A DNA stretch of 64,000 nt from Metabacillus flavus (GCF_018283675.1 NZ_JAGVRK010000001.1:496001-560000), one strand, 5' to 3'; counted from the stretch's first letter, positions 1 to 9,159 are shown. Program-made: numbers and translations. Notes: generated by a model from the sequence alone, not told the origin.

Positions 1-309
1 ATTGCGGTGAGCTATTTTTCAAGCTTCCTTCTCACGTTGGCCAATCCAATGACGATTTTATCCTTTGCCGCAATCTTAGGAGCGTCCGGTATTATCGTTT
101 CGGACGGCGCGGCCGCGTCAGCACTCACTCTTGTATTTGGTATTTTTTCTGGATCTGCTTTGTGGTGGGGAATCCTATCGTTTAGTGCGGAATGGTTCAG
201 AGAGCAGATGGGGGAAAACTCGTTAACGGTTATTAACCGAATATCAGGCGGAGTTATGATTTTGTTTGGAATCTTCTTTTTGGCAGGTGCAATTTATGCT
301 CTTTCTTAA
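1..309 (+). CDS. LysE-family exporter, 3' part (cut by window start)
   Basis: This is the C-terminal half of a small membrane exporter of the LysE/RhtB type, which pumps amino acids or similar metabolites out of the cell. The reading frame is open from base 1, so the true start lies upstream. The visible ~100 residues hold three hydrophobic segments and the sequence TLANPMTILSF, the second conserved LysE half-motif. The next gene encodes the same family and overlaps this one by 14 bases, so the two probably form a translationally coupled pair, perhaps a heteromer. The substrate cannot be read from the sequence. Confidence 0.8.
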   Translation: MAVSYFSSFLLTLANPMTILSFAAILGASGIIVSDGAAASALTLVFGIFSGSALWWGILSFSAEWFREQMGENSLTVINRISGGVMILFGIFFLAGAIYALS

Positions 310-877
310 AGCGTTTATCCTTGGTTTTTCCGTTTCCGCACCAGTTGGGCCAATCGGAATCTTGTGCATTCAGCGGACACTGTCAAAGGGAAAAAGCGCG
401 GGCTTTTTAACGGGATTTGGGGCAGTCACAGCGAATATCATCTATGCAGCCATCGCGGCGTTTGGGTTTTCAATGGTCTCTTCCTTTCTTCTGAAATATG
501 AACTTTATCTAAAGATATTCGGTTCTGCATTTTTAATATATCTAGGGGTTAAAACGTTCTTAAAAAAACCTGCCAGCAATGCGGCGCAATTAGAGGGAGA
601 GACGCTGTTCAGAATGTACGCTTCTACGTTTTTGCTAATGATCACCAATCCTGCTGCAATCCTGAACTTTGCGGCCATGTTTACAGGCCTCGGGTTTGAT
701 AAGGGGCTTGATTCCAGTTTTGCTTTAATAGGAGGGGTGTTTCTCGGAGCGTCCTTCTGGTGGATGATTCTGTCCATTGGAGTGAGTGCCTTCAAGAAAA
801 GAATCGTACCGCACCTTTCGTTCATCAATAAGGCTGCTGGAGCATTAATCGTTCTCCTTGGAGTGCTGGCATTTTAA
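296..877 (+). CDS. LysE-family exporter
   Basis: A complete LysE/RhtB-type membrane exporter of 193 residues. It opens with MLFLKAFILGFSVSAPVGP, the usual first transmembrane segment and conserved APVGP motif, and carries a second half-motif (MITNPAAILNF) near residue 120. I place the start at the ATG at 296 because homology to the family begins exactly there; the frame is open further upstream but that part lies inside the preceding gene. It overlaps the preceding LysE gene by 14 bases. The substrate is unknown; amino acids or small metabolites are typical for the family. Confidence 0.85.
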   Translation: MLFLKAFILGFSVSAPVGPIGILCIQRTLSKGKSAGFLTGFGAVTANIIYAAIAAFGFSMVSSFLLKYELYLKIFGSAFLIYLGVKTFLKKPASNAAQLEGETLFRMYASTFLLMITNPAAILNFAAMFTGLGFDKGLDSSFALIGGVFLGASFWWMILSIGVSAFKKRIVPHLSFINKAAGALIVLLGVLAF

Positions 878-951
878 ACGCCGGCTGCGTTTTTTTTCAT
901 CAGCGGAGGGAAAAGAACGGTAACGATGAACTTATTATGGAGGGTTGAGAG

Positions 952-1689
952 ATGCTAGATACAATTGATTTATCTCAAACGATTAGTGATAAGGAGTATA
1001 AAAGCGAGCTGAAGGCGCTTCAGCTGAAACTGCTAGGATTGCAGCGGGCACTCGTTGAACATAAAATTGGCTGCGTTCTTGTGTTTGAGGGCTGGGATGC
1101 TGCCGGTAAAGGCGGATCCATCAAAAGAATTGCCGAAGGGCTTGACCCCAGGGGCTATAACGTTCACCCGGTGTCAGCCCCGACGCAGGAGGAAAAGGAC
1201 CGCCACTATCTTCACCGTTTTTGGACGAACATGCCCAAAAAGGGCGGAATTACGATATTTGACCGTTCCTGGTATGGACGTGTTCTTGTAGAGAGGGTAG
1301 AAAAATTCGCGGCTGAAAAAGAGTGGATGAGAGCTTTTGAGCAAATCAATCAGTTTGAAAAATTAATGACGGATGAAGATTTTATTGTTCAAAAGTTTTG
1401 GTTCCATATTTCCAAGGATGAACAGCTGAAGCGCTTTAAGGAGCGGGAGAAGAATCCTTTGAAGAAATGGAAAATCACTGATGAAGACTGGCGCAACCGT
1501 GAAAAATGGGAGGATTATGTCCCGGCAGTTGAAGAAATGCTAAAGCGGACGAATACGGACGAAGCTCCATGGCATGTGGTCGAAGGCGAAGATAAGAAAT
1601 TTGCTCGGGTTAAAACCCTCCAGCTTGTTACGCAGGCAATGGAAATGAAAGCGGCGGAAAAAGGAATTTCTCTCAAGGATTACCTTTGA
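952..1689 (+). CDS. Polyphosphate kinase 2 family protein (PPK2)
   Basis: A 245-residue cytoplasmic PPK2-family phosphotransferase, an enzyme that moves phosphate between polyphosphate and nucleotides. The Walker A loop is GWDAAGKGG near residue 47 and the Walker B/lid segment is FDRSWYGR near residue 103, both canonical for PPK2. The length fits the single-domain subfamily. The start follows a clear GGAGGG site seven bases before the ATG. It stands alone between the LysE pair and an SDR gene. Whether it uses AMP, ADP or GDP cannot be told from the motifs. Confidence 0.9.
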   Translation: MLDTIDLSQTISDKEYKSELKALQLKLLGLQRALVEHKIGCVLVFEGWDAAGKGGSIKRIAEGLDPRGYNVHPVSAPTQEEKDRHYLHRFWTNMPKKGGITIFDRSWYGRVLVERVEKFAAEKEWMRAFEQINQFEKLMTDEDFIVQKFWFHISKDEQLKRFKEREKNPLKKWKITDEDWRNREKWEDYVPAVEEMLKRTNTDEAPWHVVEGEDKKFARVKTLQLVTQAMEMKAAEKGISLKDYL

Positions 1690-1771
1690 ATGCGCTCCGT
1701 GCCGTTTAACGCTCCCTTATTAAAGGAAATATTATAGAAGAACGATTTTACGCGGAGCGGAGTGAGTGATA

Positions 1772-3220
1772 ATGGAACAGCGCGAAAAAATTGCCCTGAC
1801 CGGCGCAAGCGGATATATCGGAAACAATTTGCTGCAAAAATTAACGGGATATTCGGATGTCATTGCACTATCGAGAAACGGAGATGACCGTGAAAACAGT
1901 GAGCATGTGGAATGGCGCTCATGCGATTTGTACTCGCTTGATTCGGCAGAAAAAGGGTTAGAAGGAGCGGATTATGCCGTCTACCTTGTCCATTCGATGA
2001 TGCCGTCTGCTAAACTGACGCAGGCGAAATTCGAGGACATGGATTTGATTTTGGCCGATAACTTTGCAAGAGCAGCGAAAAAGAACGGCGTAAAGCAGAT
2101 CATCTATATGAGCGGAATCATTCCGCAGGATACAGAGGAGCTGTCGCGCCATTTGAAAAGCAGACTCGAGGTAGAAAAGGTACTGGGTGCATACGGCACA
2201 CCGGTTACAACGATCCGCGCAGGTCTCATAGTCGGTCCCAAAGGTTCTTCGTTCCCGATTTTGACGAAGCTTGTTAAACGGCTTCCGGCGATGCTCCTGC
2301 CTAAATGGACAAGGACGAAGACGCATCCGATTGCCCTGAAGGATGTCCTGACAGCCTTGAAAACAAGCATAGGGAACAAAAGGCTTTCTGGAAAATCCAT
2401 TGATGTCGGCGGTCCCGAAGTGATGTCATACAAGGAAATGATGCAGCAGACTGCAGAAGTGATGGGCCGGAGCACCCGAACCATGGATGTTCCGTTTATG
2501 ACGGTCACCTTATCGCGCCTATGGGTAAGCCTGATCACTCAGTCGCCGAAAGACATCGCCTATCCGCTTATCGAAAGTCTGAAGCACCCAATGGTCGCGC
2601 AAGAGGAAAACATGGACGATGAAATCAGCTACGGGCAGACTCCTTTTAAAGAAGCAGCACAGTTTGCACTTGAAGAGGAGAAAAAGGAAGAGGAAAAGAA
2701 ATCCAAGTCCTCCTCTTCTAAAAAATCGGATGTTTCTGATGTCCGATCTGTCCAGCGCATCCTGCTTCCGGAAGGGAAGGATGCTGATTGGGCAGGGGAT
2801 TACTATATGAAATGGCTTGCCGGACTGGCACGTCCGTTTTTGAAGGTTGAATCGGATGCAAACAGAGTCAGCCGTTTCTCACTTGCCGGCTGGAAAAAGC
2901 CGATTATGGAGCTTACCTATGCACCTGATCGAAGCTCCTCCAATCGGGCGCTCTACCGCATTACCGGAGGCACGTTTTCCAAGATGACGGAAGGAAGCAA
3001 GGGCAGGATTGAGTTCAGGCAAATTCCAGGAACCCAGGAATGCATCATCGCTATCCATGAATATCAGCCATCTCTGCCGTGGCTGATTTACCGTCTAACC
3101 CAGGCAAATGTTCATATCGCGGTCATGTATTTGTATAAGCGGCATCTGCTCTATTTGATAGATAAGAAGGAGGAGCATCAGCAGGATGGTCCGGTCAAAC
3201 GGGTTGTGCATATGAATTAG
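1772..3220 (+). CDS. Atypical SDR NAD(P)-binding protein with C-terminal DUF2867-like domain
   Basis: A two-domain protein of about 482 residues. The N-terminal ~220 residues are a Rossmann fold of the atypical SDR (NmrA/YwnB-like) kind with a GASGYIG dinucleotide motif near the start. The C-terminal ~165 residues resemble DUF2867. The two are joined by a charged, low-complexity Glu/Lys/Ser linker at about residues 295-325. I prefer the ATG at 1772 to the GTG at 1766 because the GGAGTG site ends at 1764, seven bases before this ATG. The substrate is unknown. A strong hairpin terminator follows, shared with queT. Confidence 0.8.
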   Translation: MEQREKIALTGASGYIGNNLLQKLTGYSDVIALSRNGDDRENSEHVEWRSCDLYSLDSAEKGLEGADYAVYLVHSMMPSAKLTQAKFEDMDLILADNFARAAKKNGVKQIIYMSGIIPQDTEELSRHLKSRLEVEKVLGAYGTPVTTIRAGLIVGPKGSSFPILTKLVKRLPAMLLPKWTRTKTHPIALKDVLTALKTSIGNKRLSGKSIDVGGPEVMSYKEMMQQTAEVMGRSTRTMDVPFMTVTLSRLWVSLITQSPKDIAYPLIESLKHPMVAQEENMDDEISYGQTPFKEAAQFALEEEKKEEEKKSKSSSSKKSDVSDVRSVQRILLPEGKDADWAGDYYMKWLAGLARPFLKVESDANRVSRFSLAGWKKPIMELTYAPDRSSSNRALYRITGGTFSKMTEGSKGRIEFRQIPGTQECIIAIHEYQPSLPWLIYRLTQANVHIAVMYLYKRHLLYLIDKKEEHQQDGPVKRVVHMN

Positions 3221-3226
3221 CGATAA

Positions 3227-3261
3227 AAAAAGCTGCTTCCCAGTGTGAGGAGCAGCTTTTC
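3227..3261. terminator. Bidirectional hairpin terminator
   Basis: A 12-bp stem (AAAAGCTGCT plus CC pairing with GG plus AGCAGCTTTT, with one unpaired T) sits between the convergent SDR/DUF2867 gene and queT. It has A and T runs on both sides, so it can stop transcription in both directions. Confidence 0.85.
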
Positions 3262-3265
3262 TCTG

Positions 3266-3751
3266 TTAATCGCGTGCATCGAAACGAAGCCGTTTGTTCA
3301 AGGCCTGAATAATTGGCATACCGGCCGCCATGACGACAAACTCGCCTGCTGCGGTGGTGGCCCATGTAATCCAGAACGGGAAGCCTAGAGCGATATGAAG
3401 CTCCCATGCAATGATGAACATCGTGAACGTAAAGACGAGTGTGTTCACAGCCATAAGCGCCCATGTGTTTCGGATATATTTTGAAGCAAGGATCGTAATG
3501 AGAAGGGCAATGACCGATTGGCCTGTTCCGAAAATCAGATCGAAGCCCTTCATTGGCGACCAGATCAAATTGGATATAAACACACCGAGCACAATTCCAT
3601 AGATGTATTTTTTATTAAATACAACAAGGTGGTTCAGCATCTCCGGTATACGGAACTGAATGTTGGAAAAGGCAATCGGCTGAATCAGCGTTGAAACCGC
3701 GATATAAATCGCAGCCAAAATAGCATTGGCTGACAGAGTTCTAATATTCAT
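3266..3751 (-). CDS. queT: QueT-family queuosine precursor ECF transporter S component
   Basis: A 161-residue, five- to six-segment membrane protein that I recognise as QueT, the substrate-binding (S) subunit of an energy-coupling-factor transporter for a queuosine precursor. The N-terminal RTLSANAILAAIYIAVS and the FRIPEML segment are typical of the family. The identity is strongly supported by a preQ1-I riboswitch directly upstream, which overlaps its ribosome binding site. The energising EcfA/EcfT subunits are not in the window and would be shared from elsewhere. Confidence 0.9.
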   Translation of the reverse strand: MNIRTLSANAILAAIYIAVSTLIQPIAFSNIQFRIPEMLNHLVVFNKKYIYGIVLGVFISNLIWSPMKGFDLIFGTGQSVIALLITILASKYIRNTWALMAVNTLVFTFTMFIIAWELHIALGFPFWITWATTAAGEFVVMAAGMPIIQALNKRLRFDARD

Positions 3752-3762
3752 ATTCTTCTACT

Positions 3763-3798
3763 CCTTAGTTTTTTAGCGTGGGAGGATCTCGAACCACG
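3763..3798 (-). promoter_or_regulatory. preQ1-I riboswitch controlling queT
   Basis: Read on the minus strand, a 5-bp stem CGUGG/CCACG encloses the loop starting GUUCGAGAUCCUC, followed by the conserved A-rich tail AAAAAACUAAGG. This matches the preQ1-I consensus (short P1 hairpin, then the AAAAAACUAAGG-type tail that closes an H-type pseudoknot). The tail ends in AAGGAG, the queT ribosome binding site, 11 bases before the ATG. Ligand binding should therefore hide the site and switch translation off. There is no U-run terminator, consistent with translational control. Confidence 0.88.
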
Positions 3799-4075
3799 GC
3801 CGAAAGAAGTTATTATAGTATGGATGAAAAAAATTGTAAATAGAAAGTTGCTGGGGTGTTTTTTTTTGCCGATATGTACCGTGCGGTCGCAATTCGACAG
3901 AAGCCCGTTGATAAACGACAAAACCCCGTGCATAAAAAACAAATTTCCGTTTATATTCGACCAAACTCTGAGGACGTCCAGTTTTTCCGTTATCCTCCGC
4001 AGCAAAGTATAAGGGGGGCCGCCCGGGAGCCCCTATTTACCCATCCTCCCCCAATTCGTTATAATAAACCCCATA
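3799..4075. other. Intergenic region, no gene seen
   Basis: Between the queT riboswitch and the HTH gene I see no convincing reading frame. The right end contains TATAAT-like bases (about 4059-4064) just before the AGAGGAGG site of the next gene, a likely -10 element. The queT promoter should also lie here, on the other strand. Confidence 0.4.
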
Positions 4076-4090
4076 GAGGAGGAATTCCGT

Positions 4091-4321
4091 GTGTATTTAA
4101 CGATTAAAGAAACAGCCGAATATCTTTCCCTGCCAGAGACGTATATTGAGGCGCTTGTTCATCAGAACAGAATCCGCTATGTATTTGACGGACAGGTTTA
4201 TATGATTAATAAAGAGCAATTTAACGGACACTTGGACCAGCTTGAGAAGGCCAAGAAGCAGCTGGAGGAGTGGAGAAATGAACCGATTCCGGAGGATCCG
4301 GATGTGAAGGATGAGGATTGA
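4091..4321 (+). CDS. Small helix-turn-helix (excisionase-type) DNA-binding protein
   Basis: A 76-residue protein beginning MYLTIKETAEYLSLPETYIEALV, the winged-helix/HTH_17 pattern of excisionase-like and MerR-like DNA-binding domains. An acidic, coiled-coil-like tail rich in Glu and Lys follows. The GTG start is supported by the strong AGAGGAGG site ending a few bases upstream. No recombinase or phage gene is nearby, so it is more likely a small chromosomal regulator than an excisionase. Its target is unknown. Confidence 0.7.
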   Translation: MYLTIKETAEYLSLPETYIEALVHQNRIRYVFDGQVYMINKEQFNGHLDQLEKAKKQLEEWRNEPIPEDPDVKDED

Positions 4322-4891
4322 TTTAACATAAAAATGCCGCGGGAACATAAAGGAGAACAAGGTTTATAATGGATCGGGGTTTTGTGCGGAATGTGGGTCC
4401 GGGAGGGAGATTAGTTCCTGTTTTATACAGATTGTGGTTCGTGGAGACTAATCAGTTTCTGTGTTGCACTGACCCCAGGTTCGGTAAAGGAGTAAAGCTC
4501 CGTCCCTTGCGCTGGAAGTGCATAGTGCTGCAAGGGATTGCAGGGTTGCTGCTCTGCCCCTTGATGCGGTGGTGCAGCGGGGGTCAGTGCTGGCTTGCAC
4601 CGCACTGCACTGCACACAAAATCCATGCACAGCCCCTGCCCCGCCGTAAACGAACGCCTGCAGCGGAAATCAACAGCCAAGTTTAGCAGGGATTTTATTA
4701 ATAACCCATACTAGTTGGAAAATCAAACCGTAAATTTTACACGTGTGTCTTATCTGTATTGAAAATGAAATCCTCTTGCAATGTCATGAAAAAAATCAGT
4801 GATAAAATATGAAAATAGATACCTAGGATGTGTAAATGAATCTTAGACAGGGAAATTGAATCATACATACTCTATTTTTTGGAGGAAAATC
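4322..4891. other. Repeat-bearing intergenic region
   Basis: This 570-base gap has no credible gene. It holds one copy of the dispersed 125-bp inverted-repeat element (4466-4590) and a short fragment at about 4647-4690 whose CCTGCAGCGGAAATCA is the reverse complement of the start of the GC-rich element at 13895. The 105-codon open frame across it is repeat sequence and I do not call it a protein. The last ~190 bases are AT-rich and should hold the promoter of the GTPase gene. Confidence 0.6.
4466..4590. repeat. Dispersed ~125-bp inverted-repeat element, copy 1
   Basis: The element begins TGCACTGACCCC and ends GGGGTCAGTGC, forming terminal inverted repeats. Inside it shares the order GTTCGGTAAAGG, then CTCCGTCCC, then TGCGGTG with the copies at 25784-25910 and 50697-50824. 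It is noncoding and resembles a small non-autonomous (MITE- or bcr-like) element, but I see no clear target duplication. Confidence 0.75.
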
Positions 4892-7582
4892 ATGACTGCA
4901 GAAACGCGTTTAAGCAAGAAAACATATTTTGAAGAGCTGGCACCGGATACGGGAGTGCATCCGGTCCAGGTATTGGGGACGATGCTGCTTGAGGAGCATA
5001 TAAAAGAGGATGGGGATGCGTCGGAAATCCGCTTTGCCCAGGGCGAGGTTTATTTCCACAACAAGGATTATGAAGCAGCGATCTTTAAATGGGAGCATAT
5101 CTCGAACGGGCTCGATCAGTGGGCAAGAAAAAACATGGCTGATGCTTATATGGAGCTTGGCATGGATGCCTCCGCTTTGGATTTATATAAAAGCATCGAA
5201 ACGGAGAGCCTCGTTTTAAAGGTGGAGGTAGCCTTGCAGCTGTTCTCCTTGTACCTGCAGCAGGAGAAGCAGGATGCAGCGGTTTATTCCATTAAAAAAG
5301 CGGTGGCGCTCGATCCAGATTATCAGAATATCTCATTGATCGCCCGTGCTTTTTTTGAAGAGCATGAGGATTGGGAAAACGCCGTGGAGCTTGCTTCAAA
5401 TGAAACCATTCGCACCCAGTCCCTCGATTGGGCAGAGGTTCTTAAGTCATACATAGACCGCGGACTGACTGAGCGGTTCGAGCCTTCTTATTTTAATGAT
5501 GCCCTTGTGAGTCTGCACCAGGTGAGCCCGGGTCATTTTGAGGAACTCGTCCTTTCTTTATGGAATTCCTACACAGGACAGCCTGCATATCTGCCATGGC
5601 TGAATAATTTTAATAACGTCTTTCAAACGCTGCAAGGAGAGCAGACGCATTCCTGGAGAAAGCTGTCGAAGCGGCATGAGGAAACGTATCTGCACTTGAT
5701 CAGCGGCCGTTACACAACGAAGGAGCTTTCAAGCGTACTGCCGGGCTTCCTCGTAAACTGGCTGACTATGTCAGACTCCACTCATGCTATTCTATCATCA
5801 GCGGCAGTTCTTGCCTGGAATGATCTTTTTCCGGACAGCATTCCCGGCAATCAGGTTTATCAGGCTGAAAACCTTGTAAGCTGGAAAACAAATAGTATTT
5901 CCGGCTTGGAAGAAACCGTTGAACTGTTTGACGCAGTCAAGAAGTGGAGTCTAGAAAATGAAGTGGAGATTGGCCAGCAGGCAAACTGGATGGTCGAGGA
6001 GCTGCTCGATTTGAATACACGCCAGCTGTTAGTCGCCGGTTCAGCAAGCTCGGGGAAATCCTCCTTTATCAATTCAGTTCTTGATGAGCCGGTGCTTGGT
6101 GAGGAAAGCTCAACCGTAGTGATTGTGAGAGACCATCATGAGACGGAAATCAGGGAAGTGGCTTCAGCCCGGGGGGCAGACAGTACACAGGGAAGCGAAC
6201 GCTTTATTGAGTATAGCCTGCCTTCTGCATTTTTAAGAAAGCATGGCTTGGCGATGATTGATTCCCCTGGCTTCAACAGCCGGATGGGCGGAAGAAATGA
6301 AGTGCATCAATATATCAATCTTGCGGACAGCCTGCTGTTTATTCTTTCTGCCAATGCACCGTTCACTCCACAGGAGGCCGAGTTCCTCTTGAGGATACGG
6401 GATCTTGCTCCAGACATGCCAATCCATTTCATTTTGAATAAAATGGACACGATTTATGGGGAGGAAGAAGCGCGCAGGGTATTAGAGGACACAGAGGAAA
6501 GAATTGCAGCGGTCTTCCCGGATTCAAAAGTGTTTGCTTATTCTTCCCACTATAAGAGCAGTCAGCAGCTTGCCAGGTTCAACGAATTCTTCAATGTGAA
6601 TTTTGAGCAGGCAAGAATGGAGAACCGCGTGGCTAAGCTACTCTATATCATCCGGACGACGATTACAGATCTTTTCGATAAGCGTCTCGATCATGAGCGG
6701 GCGCTTGAGAAATCCATTGCCTGGAATGAGGATATGGTCTCTAAGCTGAATGGAGCCATTCATCAGCTTGAAGATTTAGAAAAAGAAAAATCGGCAGAAA
6801 TACGCCGCTATTTCCATACAGTAAAGTCAGAAATCAGACAGGACATGACGGTGAAAATTCCGGAAATGATCCGCGCCTGCTCGAAGCTTGTGCGCGAGGA
6901 CAGTGATTTTGGAAAAATTCATCTGCAGCTGAACGAAGAGATGAATCAGCGCATCCAGCTATATATGGAGGATACGGTGCTGCCGATGTACCGTGATTCC
7001 CTGTACGAGTGGATTGCTTCTTCCCATGAAGAATTGATGCACAGCCAGGCCTTCCTTGATGAAATGAGCTCCGGCTTCAACAAGCTCTTTGAAACAGACC
7101 GGATGGAGCTTGCCTGCGATTTCAAAATCGCCGAGGATTGGCGGCGTGACGTTCAGCGTATGACAAGCGGTGTTCAGCTCGAGAAAGTAAATATTCTTCT
7201 GCGGCATACGCCTTCACAGTTTCTATTGAAAAGTGCAGGGAAACTGATCAATGCCATTGCCCAAAATAAAACCGTGATGATTAACCGCTATACTCAATAC
7301 ATTGAGAATGAGGATTACACGGAGCTGACAGAATCCATCATCACCAAATTCTTATTGCCATTTGACGTATTTGAAAATGGAATTGATCGTGACCTGTCGC
7401 TGTTTTTCCAAAACCCGGACGATGTCCTGAAACAGACGGTTATCGAAACACAGGCGGAAATCGCAGCGAAACAAAGCAAATTGCTGGATATGAAAAACAA
7501 TCAGGGGACATTCAAGGAGTCTCTTACTCTCTTTGAATTGCGCCTTCGCCAATATGAATGGATGCTTCTTGGCAGCCGGTAA
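4892..7582 (+). CDS. TPR-containing dynamin-family GTPase
   Basis: A large cytoplasmic protein of 896 residues. The first ~200 residues are TPR-like helical repeats (for example QGEVYFHNKDYEAAIFKWE). A dynamin/GBP-type GTPase domain follows, with G1 GSASSGKSS near residue 385, G3 DSPGF near 455 and G4 NKMD near 514. The long helical C-terminal region after residue ~570 would be the stalk. The start is the ATG at 4892, preceded by GGAGGAAAA; the frame is open slightly further upstream without a site. The next gene encodes another TPR protein in the same direction and probably works with it. Dynamin-like proteins remodel membranes, but the role of this TPR-fused form is not known to me. Confidence 0.8.
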   Translation: MTAETRLSKKTYFEELAPDTGVHPVQVLGTMLLEEHIKEDGDASEIRFAQGEVYFHNKDYEAAIFKWEHISNGLDQWARKNMADAYMELGMDASALDLYKSIETESLVLKVEVALQLFSLYLQQEKQDAAVYSIKKAVALDPDYQNISLIARAFFEEHEDWENAVELASNETIRTQSLDWAEVLKSYIDRGLTERFEPSYFNDALVSLHQVSPGHFEELVLSLWNSYTGQPAYLPWLNNFNNVFQTLQGEQTHSWRKLSKRHEETYLHLISGRYTTKELSSVLPGFLVNWLTMSDSTHAILSSAAVLAWNDLFPDSIPGNQVYQAENLVSWKTNSISGLEETVELFDAVKKWSLENEVEIGQQANWMVEELLDLNTRQLLVAGSASSGKSSFINSVLDEPVLGEESSTVVIVRDHHETEIREVASARGADSTQGSERFIEYSLPSAFLRKHGLAMIDSPGFNSRMGGRNEVHQYINLADSLLFILSANAPFTPQEAEFLLRIRDLAPDMPIHFILNKMDTIYGEEEARRVLEDTEERIAAVFPDSKVFAYSSHYKSSQQLARFNEFFNVNFEQARMENRVAKLLYIIRTTITDLFDKRLDHERALEKSIAWNEDMVSKLNGAIHQLEDLEKEKSAEIRRYFHTVKSEIRQDMTVKIPEMIRACSKLVREDSDFGKIHLQLNEEMNQRIQLYMEDTVLPMYRDSLYEWIASSHEELMHSQAFLDEMSSGFNKLFETDRMELACDFKIAEDWRRDVQRMTSGVQLEKVNILLRHTPSQFLLKSAGKLINAIAQNKTVMINRYTQYIENEDYTELTESIITKFLLPFDVFENGIDRDLSLFFQNPDDVLKQTVIETQAEIAAKQSKLLDMKNNQGTFKESLTLFELRLRQYEWMLLGSR

Positions 7583-7684
7583 AAACAATAACGTGATCAT
7601 GAAATCGGGCAGCGCAGTCTGGCCGGTTTCTTTCGCTTTATCAGGACCCGTTTCCCGGGGCAGTTCCTTATCCTGCTTCCTTAA

Positions 7685-7713
7685 TTGCCAATGAAAAATC
7701 ACGCTGATAAAAT
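7685..7713 (+). promoter_or_regulatory. Predicted SigA-type promoter of the TPR protein gene
   Basis: TTGCCA (7685-7690) and TAAAAT (7708-7713) are separated by 17 bases and lie about 70 bases before the TTG start at 7780. This suggests the second TPR gene has its own promoter in addition to any read-through from the GTPase gene. Confidence 0.55.
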
Positions 7714-7779
7714 TTCACTTTATGCGATTTCTCTTTTAAGTGGTAAACTAATAGAAAAGAACATAATGGAGGGATTCAA

Positions 7780-9159
7780 TTGACCGGACACATTGAATAC
7801 GTAACGGTTGCTCAAAGCGGAGAAAAGCCTTTGCAGCTTCAAGTGAAAAGACTGGCTTTTTATAACCGGATGAGAATTGCTGAAGCAGTCCACCCGGAAA
7901 AAGGCACCTGCTATTTGTTCTTCTATCAAAATCAATTTTTGACCGGCAAGCATACCACTCCCAAAAAAGGCTCAATGCTGAGCAGGGCGTTCCGCAGCGG
8001 AATTGTTCTTGATGCACCCCATCCCCTCATTGATGCTCTATTTACACCCCCGCAGGTTTTCCAGTTAAGGACGGTAACCCAGCTGTTCAAGTCCCTTTCC
8101 AAACAGCTCACTCCCCAGGAAACCGTCTATATTCTTTCCCATTTCGATTCGTTTGTTTCAAAAGATAAAATTACCGAGGCCTGCAAGTCGTTTTTCTTCC
8201 AATACAGGAGAAGCGGCCAGTTCAGGATGGCCCATCAAGTATTGATGACACTCCTCGATGCAGATTCGAAAAACCAGTGGGCCAGTGAATTGTCCCAGCA
8301 TTTGGATTACTTGAAATACCGGCTCCTGTACGAAGGCGGGTATACAGAGATGAAGGCAATCGATCCGCTGCATGCAGAAGTGCTTTGCCGGAAGAAGAAA
8401 AAAACGGAGCCTTCCTTTACAAGACTGCAGAAGCTCCTTTCCGAGCAGAACAGATGGATGGATCAAGCGGCTCTTTATATCAAGTATTTCAAAAATGAAG
8501 AGGAGCCTTCAGCTGAATACTATGAAGAGTTTTCGAAGCTTCTTGCCGCTCATTTTTCAAACAGGGAGCGCGCCATTATCTTATGGGATTCATGCAAAAA
8601 TCATCTGAAGGATGGGAAGGCGCAGCAGGATTTAGTGGATGCCCTGCTAAGCGATGCCCGGCTTGAGGATGCAGTTTCGGTTCTTATCGAGTCTGGAGAT
8701 TGCGATTCTGAACAGCTGATGGCGCTGTTGTCCAATCCTGATATAGATTATAAGAAGTTTGATGAGGAGAAGCTGCAGCTCTTTTTAATCAACTTCAAGG
8801 ATCACAAAGCATGCGGTCAGATGCTGCGGATAATGGTCCCGAATATGCTGAAACATCGGGAATTTTCAGCAGTATTGAATTGGCTGCTTCCCATTCCTTC
8901 TCTCCTTACGGAAAACTTCAAAAAAATGGCTGCCTACCAGGATGACCCGGAGCAGCAGCTTGAGCTGGGAAGATTGTATGTGGAAATTAAGCAATACCAA
9001 AAAGCGATTGATTGCTTCAGCTGGGAAATGGAATTGAATCCCTCCAACCCTGAACCGGTGCAGTGGCTTTCGAAAACCTATAAAGAGATGGGCATGTCCC
9101 AGGAAGCAAAAGCGTACATGTCGATTTTACATACGATGCAGAAGGCCTCAAACAGCTAA
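7780..9159 (+). CDS. TPR-repeat protein, partner candidate of the upstream GTPase
   Basis: A 459-residue, mostly helical cytoplasmic protein with no enzymatic motif that I recognise. The C-terminus holds a clear TPR (LELGRLYVEIKQYQKAIDCFSWEMELNPSNPEPVQ would be one unit, about residues 388-422), and the middle has repeat-like helices. Translation starts at TTG 7780, eight bases after a GGAGGG site; no ATG fits. It follows the TPR-dynamin GTPase in the same direction with its own likely promoter. Its function is unknown; a scaffold or regulator for the GTPase is a guess from context only. Confidence 0.75.
   Translation: MTGHIEYVTVAQSGEKPLQLQVKRLAFYNRMRIAEAVHPEKGTCYLFFYQNQFLTGKHTTPKKGSMLSRAFRSGIVLDAPHPLIDALFTPPQVFQLRTVTQLFKSLSKQLTPQETVYILSHFDSFVSKDKITEACKSFFFQYRRSGQFRMAHQVLMTLLDADSKNQWASELSQHLDYLKYRLLYEGGYTEMKAIDPLHAEVLCRKKKKTEPSFTRLQKLLSEQNRWMDQAALYIKYFKNEEEPSAEYYEEFSKLLAAHFSNRERAIILWDSCKNHLKDGKAQQDLVDALLSDARLEDAVSVLIESGDCDSEQLMALLSNPDIDYKKFDEEKLQLFLINFKDHKACGQMLRIMVPNMLKHREFSAVLNWLLPIPSLLTENFKKMAAYQDDPEQQLELGRLYVEIKQYQKAIDCFSWEMELNPSNPEPVQWLSKTYKEMGMSQEAKAYMSILHTMQKASNS

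Noticed and set aside
4091-4321. Excisionase as a sign of a mobile element
   Set aside because: There is no integrase, attachment-site repeat or phage gene within reach, so the HTH protein is kept only as a small DNA-binding protein.
4369-4686. A 105-codon open frame after the small HTH gene
   Set aside because: Most of it is the 125-bp repeat element and a repeat fragment. It has odd composition (many Cys, Trp and Pro) and no ribosome site that stands apart from the repeat, so I treat it as noncoding.
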